Source: Fibrella aestuarina BUZ 2 (GTDB taxonomy: Bacteria > Bacteroidota > Bacteroidia > Cytophagales > Spirosomataceae). Taken from it: 64,000 nt of DNA. Numbering within the stretch: the first letter of the stretch is position 1; every line of letters begins with the position of its first letter. Where the stretch lies: contig NC_019012.1 of assembly GCF_000331105.1 (NCBI RefSeq), positions 1 to 64,000 of the forward strand, written 5' to 3'. Positions 61,360 to 64,000 of the stretch are shown in pieces. The notes under the pieces are model-generated. The model was not told the DNA's origin. It worked only from the letters and a program-made list of their open reading frames with translations, and did not search any database. Both the position numbers and the translations under genes were made by a program.

Positions 61360-62364
61360 TCATCCCCCACTGCTGTTCATCTTCTCCTGACATTCGCGCT
61401 GGATGGCGGCTCGTTTATCGGCGGCTATCTGTCGCCCTCGAATCCGAACCAGAATCTCAAATTCGGCATCCGAAATAATGTGGCCGTCGTAAGGGTCCAC
61501 GTACCCATTGGGCTTGCCCTTCTTATCCGGGTCGAAGTAGGGCGGGTAGAGAAATTTCATCTCTGCATAAGCCTGTTGTTCGCCCTGTAGGTCAGCAATC
61601 TGAAGTTTGTCCTGGCATTCCTGTATCATAGCCGTTTTCCGGTCGATCTCGGCCTGCTTCTGCCGTTGCTGTTGGGCAATGGTTTCTTCGTCGAGGGCCG
61701 ATTTGCTGCGGTCGGTGTAATCATCGTCGTAACCTTTTTCGCCCAGCATGAACTGTACTTCGCTGTAGCTGCCCTGCTTGTTCAGTGTCGGTTCAGCCAT
61801 CGCGTACAGGCGGCTCGTCATCTGCCAGTCTTTCTGGGAACGTACCCGGCGCAGCGACATCGACCGCACTTTGTAATAGTAGTTGTTGACTAATCCCTGA
61901 AATTTCTTAGCACTTTCGTAGGCCCGGAAAATCCACTCGATACGTCCCTGATCATTGATCTCGAACAGGTTCTGCGACGTACCTTGTCGCATATCCTTGA
62001 GGATGTCGTTGGCGTGGGTACCCATTGCGCTCAGGTCATCGGCGATCAGTGAATACTCGGCGGGGTAGATGTGGCCGTCCTTGCTGATGACCGTCGAGAT
62101 ACTTTGTAGCGTTCGGGTCGTTTGCTGCACCGTCGAGATCAATTGTTGGCCCCGGTGGTAGCTCTGAACGGCTCCCTTTACCTTTTTCAGCTTTTCAACG
62201 GCATCGACCATCGTCTTGAACGAGGGCTTTTGGATCAGCGACATCAGGTTGGATACCGCCGTGTGAATGGGGTCAGAGACCACAAACTGCGCTTGCAGAG
62301 CGGGTGGAGCCAGGCACAGGCAAAGCAGTAGCCCGGCCACCCGAAAAAGTCGGTTGGTTTGCAT
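61360..62364 (-). CDS. traI: conjugal transfer protein TraI (VirB5-like, secreted)
   Basis: 334 residues with signal peptide (LLCLCLAPPALQAQ). FVVSDPIHTAVSNLMSLIQ near the start is the TraI/DUF4141 pattern. The long helical middle (about 45-230, KKVKGAVQSYHRGQQLISTV) and charged C-terminal coiled coil (ETIAQQQRQKQAEIDRKT) fit a VirB5-like pilus-tip or scaffold role. The gene follows traG by 36 bp. Confidence 0.8.
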   Translation of the reverse strand: MQTNRLFRVAGLLLCLCLAPPALQAQFVVSDPIHTAVSNLMSLIQKPSFKTMVDAVEKLKKVKGAVQSYHRGQQLISTVQQTTRTLQSISTVISKDGHIYPAEYSLIADDLSAMGTHANDILKDMRQGTSQNLFEINDQGRIEWIFRAYESAKKFQGLVNNYYYKVRSMSLRRVRSQKDWQMTSRLYAMAEPTLNKQGSYSEVQFMLGEKGYDDDYTDRSKSALDEETIAQQQRQKQAEIDRKTAMIQECQDKLQIADLQGEQQAYAEMKFLYPPYFDPDKKGKPNGYVDPYDGHIISDAEFEILVRIRGRQIAADKRAAIQRECQEKMNSSGG

Positions 62365-62400
62365 GATTGAATAGGGTTGAATTGCTCTAACGCATTGCCT

Positions 62401-64000
62401 TTAGGGGATTCGGCTGTACTGTTCCGTGCCGTTGAGCGGTCGGGGAGGGCGACCATTGGGGTGCAAAAGCGGTACACCTTGCGCGTTTACGGGTAAATAT
62501 CCCCCTGCACGTTCGCCCCGCGCCCAGCCCTTTACTGCCGACTCTAAATCATTGCCGTACTTCGTTTTCGCCAGATCGTCAATCTCCTCCACCTTCGACC
62601 GCTCCGTGGTGAACGTACCGTAGGCAACCCGACTCACCTCCACACCATACACCTTGCAGTAGTCGCCCAACAGTAGAGCCAGATCATTGTAAGGCGGGCG
62701 GTTCGGGTCTTTGCCCTTATTGATACTCAGAATGATATTGGCCTGCTTCTCTGATAAGGACAGCGTTTGCATGACCTCCGAAAACCGCTTCTCGTAGTTG
62801 CTCTGATCGAGCAAAAACTTAATGGGCGAGTTGTTGATGATCGCATCCTTCACGATGGCGTTGCCCACCAGATCGTCCACTTCCTGCGTCACCACACCCA
62901 GCGACCCCAAGTGTTTCCGCACCGTTTTGGAACACCACCGCAGAAACTGTGCGAAGTTTTCCTTGGCCAATGCCTTCCAGGCTTCCTCGATGATGAGCAT
63001 TTTCAACACGCCCCGGACGCTGAATAGCTTACGGACGTAGGTGTTCATAATCATGATGGTCGTCACGGGAAATAGCACCGGGTGGTCCTTGATGTTGTCC
63101 AGTTCGTACACCACGAAAGGCAGTTCCATCAGGTCGATGTTCTTCCGGGAGTTGAGCAGGTAGCCGTATTGATTATCCGCGTGGAAAGGCCGGAGTATGT
63201 ACAGAAAGTTGTTCAGGTTGAATTCACGCTCTGACCCCATGTTGCGCGCGAAGATGGCCGGGTACGTATCACGGGTGAAGGCATAGAACGTATCGAAACA
63301 GGGAAACGAGTCATCATCGCCTGTGTCGTGCATGTGCCGCATGGCCCCGTAATACTCGTGGACGATATTAGCAATGGTCACCTCCTCGGCTTTGGTGGCC
63401 GGTTCTCCGTCTTTCTTCCAAAGGGCCATCAGCAGGTTTGCCAGCGCGTCTTTGGTTTCCTCATCCGGGTTTAAATCCTTGATGTAGAACGGATTAAATT
63501 CAATTGGGTTGTCGGCCTCGTAAGTAATGTACCGCCCACCCATGAGCGTACATAGTCGTTTGTAGGAGCCGCCCACGTCAACCAGACTGATGTGCGTTCC
63601 GTGCGCGAGCAGGTAGTACACTAAGTTGTTCATGGAGAATGATTTGCCCGACCCCGACGGTCCTATAACCATGAAGTTGCGGTTGGCAATAATGCCCCGT
63701 TCCATTGGTCCGAAGAACGGGTCAACCATGCAGGGGCGACCAAAGCGGTCGGTCAGTAACAGCCCGTTTTTGCAGAAAAAATCATCCTGATAATTGGTTT
63801 CCGTGTTCCACAGGGCCGTTGCTTCTTCTAAAAAGCAAGTAGCTAAGTTGTCGGCTCCGATTTCGGCGATGTTGCCTGGAATGCACGACCAATACAGCGT
63901 TTCTGCGTCGTAGGTGGCTAATTTCGGCTTGAAGCCCAGTTTAGAAATCGCTGCTGCTGTCTGTGAACGGTACGTATCGGCCACGTCGGGGTCCTGGTGA
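62401..64000 (-). CDS. traG: conjugal transfer ATPase TraG (VirB4), 5' end beyond window
   Basis: 533 codons visible; the frame is open to the right edge, so the N-terminal domain lies beyond it. Walker A GPSGSGKSFSMNNL and Walker B LKMLIIEEAWKALAK are in place, with the VirB4 segments FLRWCSKTVRKHLGSLGVVTQEVDDL and SEKQANIILSINKG. It powers assembly of the mating channel. The C-terminal 50 residues (EQYSRIP end) are low-complexity. A codon GTG at 63984 is internal, not the real start. Confidence 0.92.
   Translation of the reverse strand, partial: HQDPDVADTYRSQTAAAISKLGFKPKLATYDAETLYWSCIPGNIAEIGADNLATCFLEEATALWNTETNYQDDFFCKNGLLLTDRFGRPCMVDPFFGPMERGIIANRNFMVIGPSGSGKSFSMNNLVYYLLAHGTHISLVDVGGSYKRLCTLMGGRYITYEADNPIEFNPFYIKDLNPDEETKDALANLLMALWKKDGEPATKAEEVTIANIVHEYYGAMRHMHDTGDDDSFPCFDTFYAFTRDTYPAIFARNMGSEREFNLNNFLYILRPFHADNQYGYLLNSRKNIDLMELPFVVYELDNIKDHPVLFPVTTIMIMNTYVRKLFSVRGVLKMLIIEEAWKALAKENFAQFLRWCSKTVRKHLGSLGVVTQEVDDLVGNAIVKDAIINNSPIKFLLDQSNYEKRFSEVMQTLSLSEKQANIILSINKGKDPNRPPYNDLALLLGDYCKVYGVEVSRVAYGTFTTERSKVEEIDDLAKTKYGNDLESAVKGWARGERAGGYLPVNAQGVPLLHPNGRPPRPLNGTEQYSRIP

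Noticed and set aside
62401..63984. Complete short VirB4 protein starting at 63984
   Set aside because: The frame stays open to the window edge, and VirB4/TraG proteins are much longer; it is cut by the window.

Overview
The window looks like DNA from a Bacteroidota of the order Cytophagales. Spirosoma/Fibrella-like is an inference from gene content: carboxypeptidase-regulatory-domain TonB receptors, a DUF4249 lipoprotein partner, DUF5686 and PepSY-like repeat proteins, an ECF sigma/anti-sigma pair, Bacteroides-type tra genes, and -7 boxes close to TAnnTTTG. Base composition is moderately GC-rich in genes and AT-rich in the gaps of the right half. No tRNA, rRNA or CRISPR array was recognised.

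Left part (1-30.8 kb, mostly minus strand to 20.4 kb, then plus). It opens with the first 825 codons of a CzcA-type metal/proton RND pump. A stress block follows: catalase, a cytosolic Dps and an exported Dps. Then come a small His-bearing membrane protein, a His-rich secreted protein and a lipoprotein. At 7.5-8.8 kb an intact IS3-family element (1257 bp, 3-bp target duplication) splits a four-repeat PepSY-like lipoprotein gene; removing the element restores a 322-codon frame. Next are a DUF5686 barrel with a fatty-acid hydroxylase, a TonB-dependent-type barrel with a beta-propeller, and an overlapping trio of ECF sigma factor, membrane-anchored barrel protein (likely anti-sigma) and acid-phosphatase-like lipoprotein. 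The plus-strand block 20.5-28.8 kb holds a carrier-like small protein, a TonB receptor with its DUF4249 lipoprotein, two PAP2 phosphatases, a TPR protein and a TauE/SafE transporter with an extra C-terminal domain. An SMR transporter and a glycosyltransferase run the other way.

Right part (31.2-64 kb) is a conjugative element, either plasmid or ICE; no integrase or replication initiator is visible. It carries the coupling ATPase, an M23 peptidase, a ParA-type TraA with two partners, a ribbon-helix-helix accessory protein with a relaxase, and a tra operon in Bacteroides order (traG, traI, traJ, a small protein, traK, a traL-like gene, traM, traN, traO). Between transfer modules lies DNA-metabolism cargo: a large pseudo-nucleotidyltransferase/primase-like/Toprim protein, a RecE-like nuclease with an unknown partner, a 1704-residue DNA methyltransferase-helicase, and a two-gene nuclease operon (GIY-YIG fused to PD-(D/E)XK, then a lone GIY-YIG).

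The most unusual signal is non-coding. Four intergenic regions of the element share a promoter module made of two ATCAA(nn)GGG boxes about 30 bp apart and a -7 box placed exactly 57 bp after the second GGG. They drive the 89-residue gene, the DUF932-like gene, the RecE-partner gene and the methyltransferase-helicase, which points to one element-wide regulon. A 9-bp-phased GCAAC array lies between the ParA and mobilisation genes and is a candidate oriT, parS or operator region.
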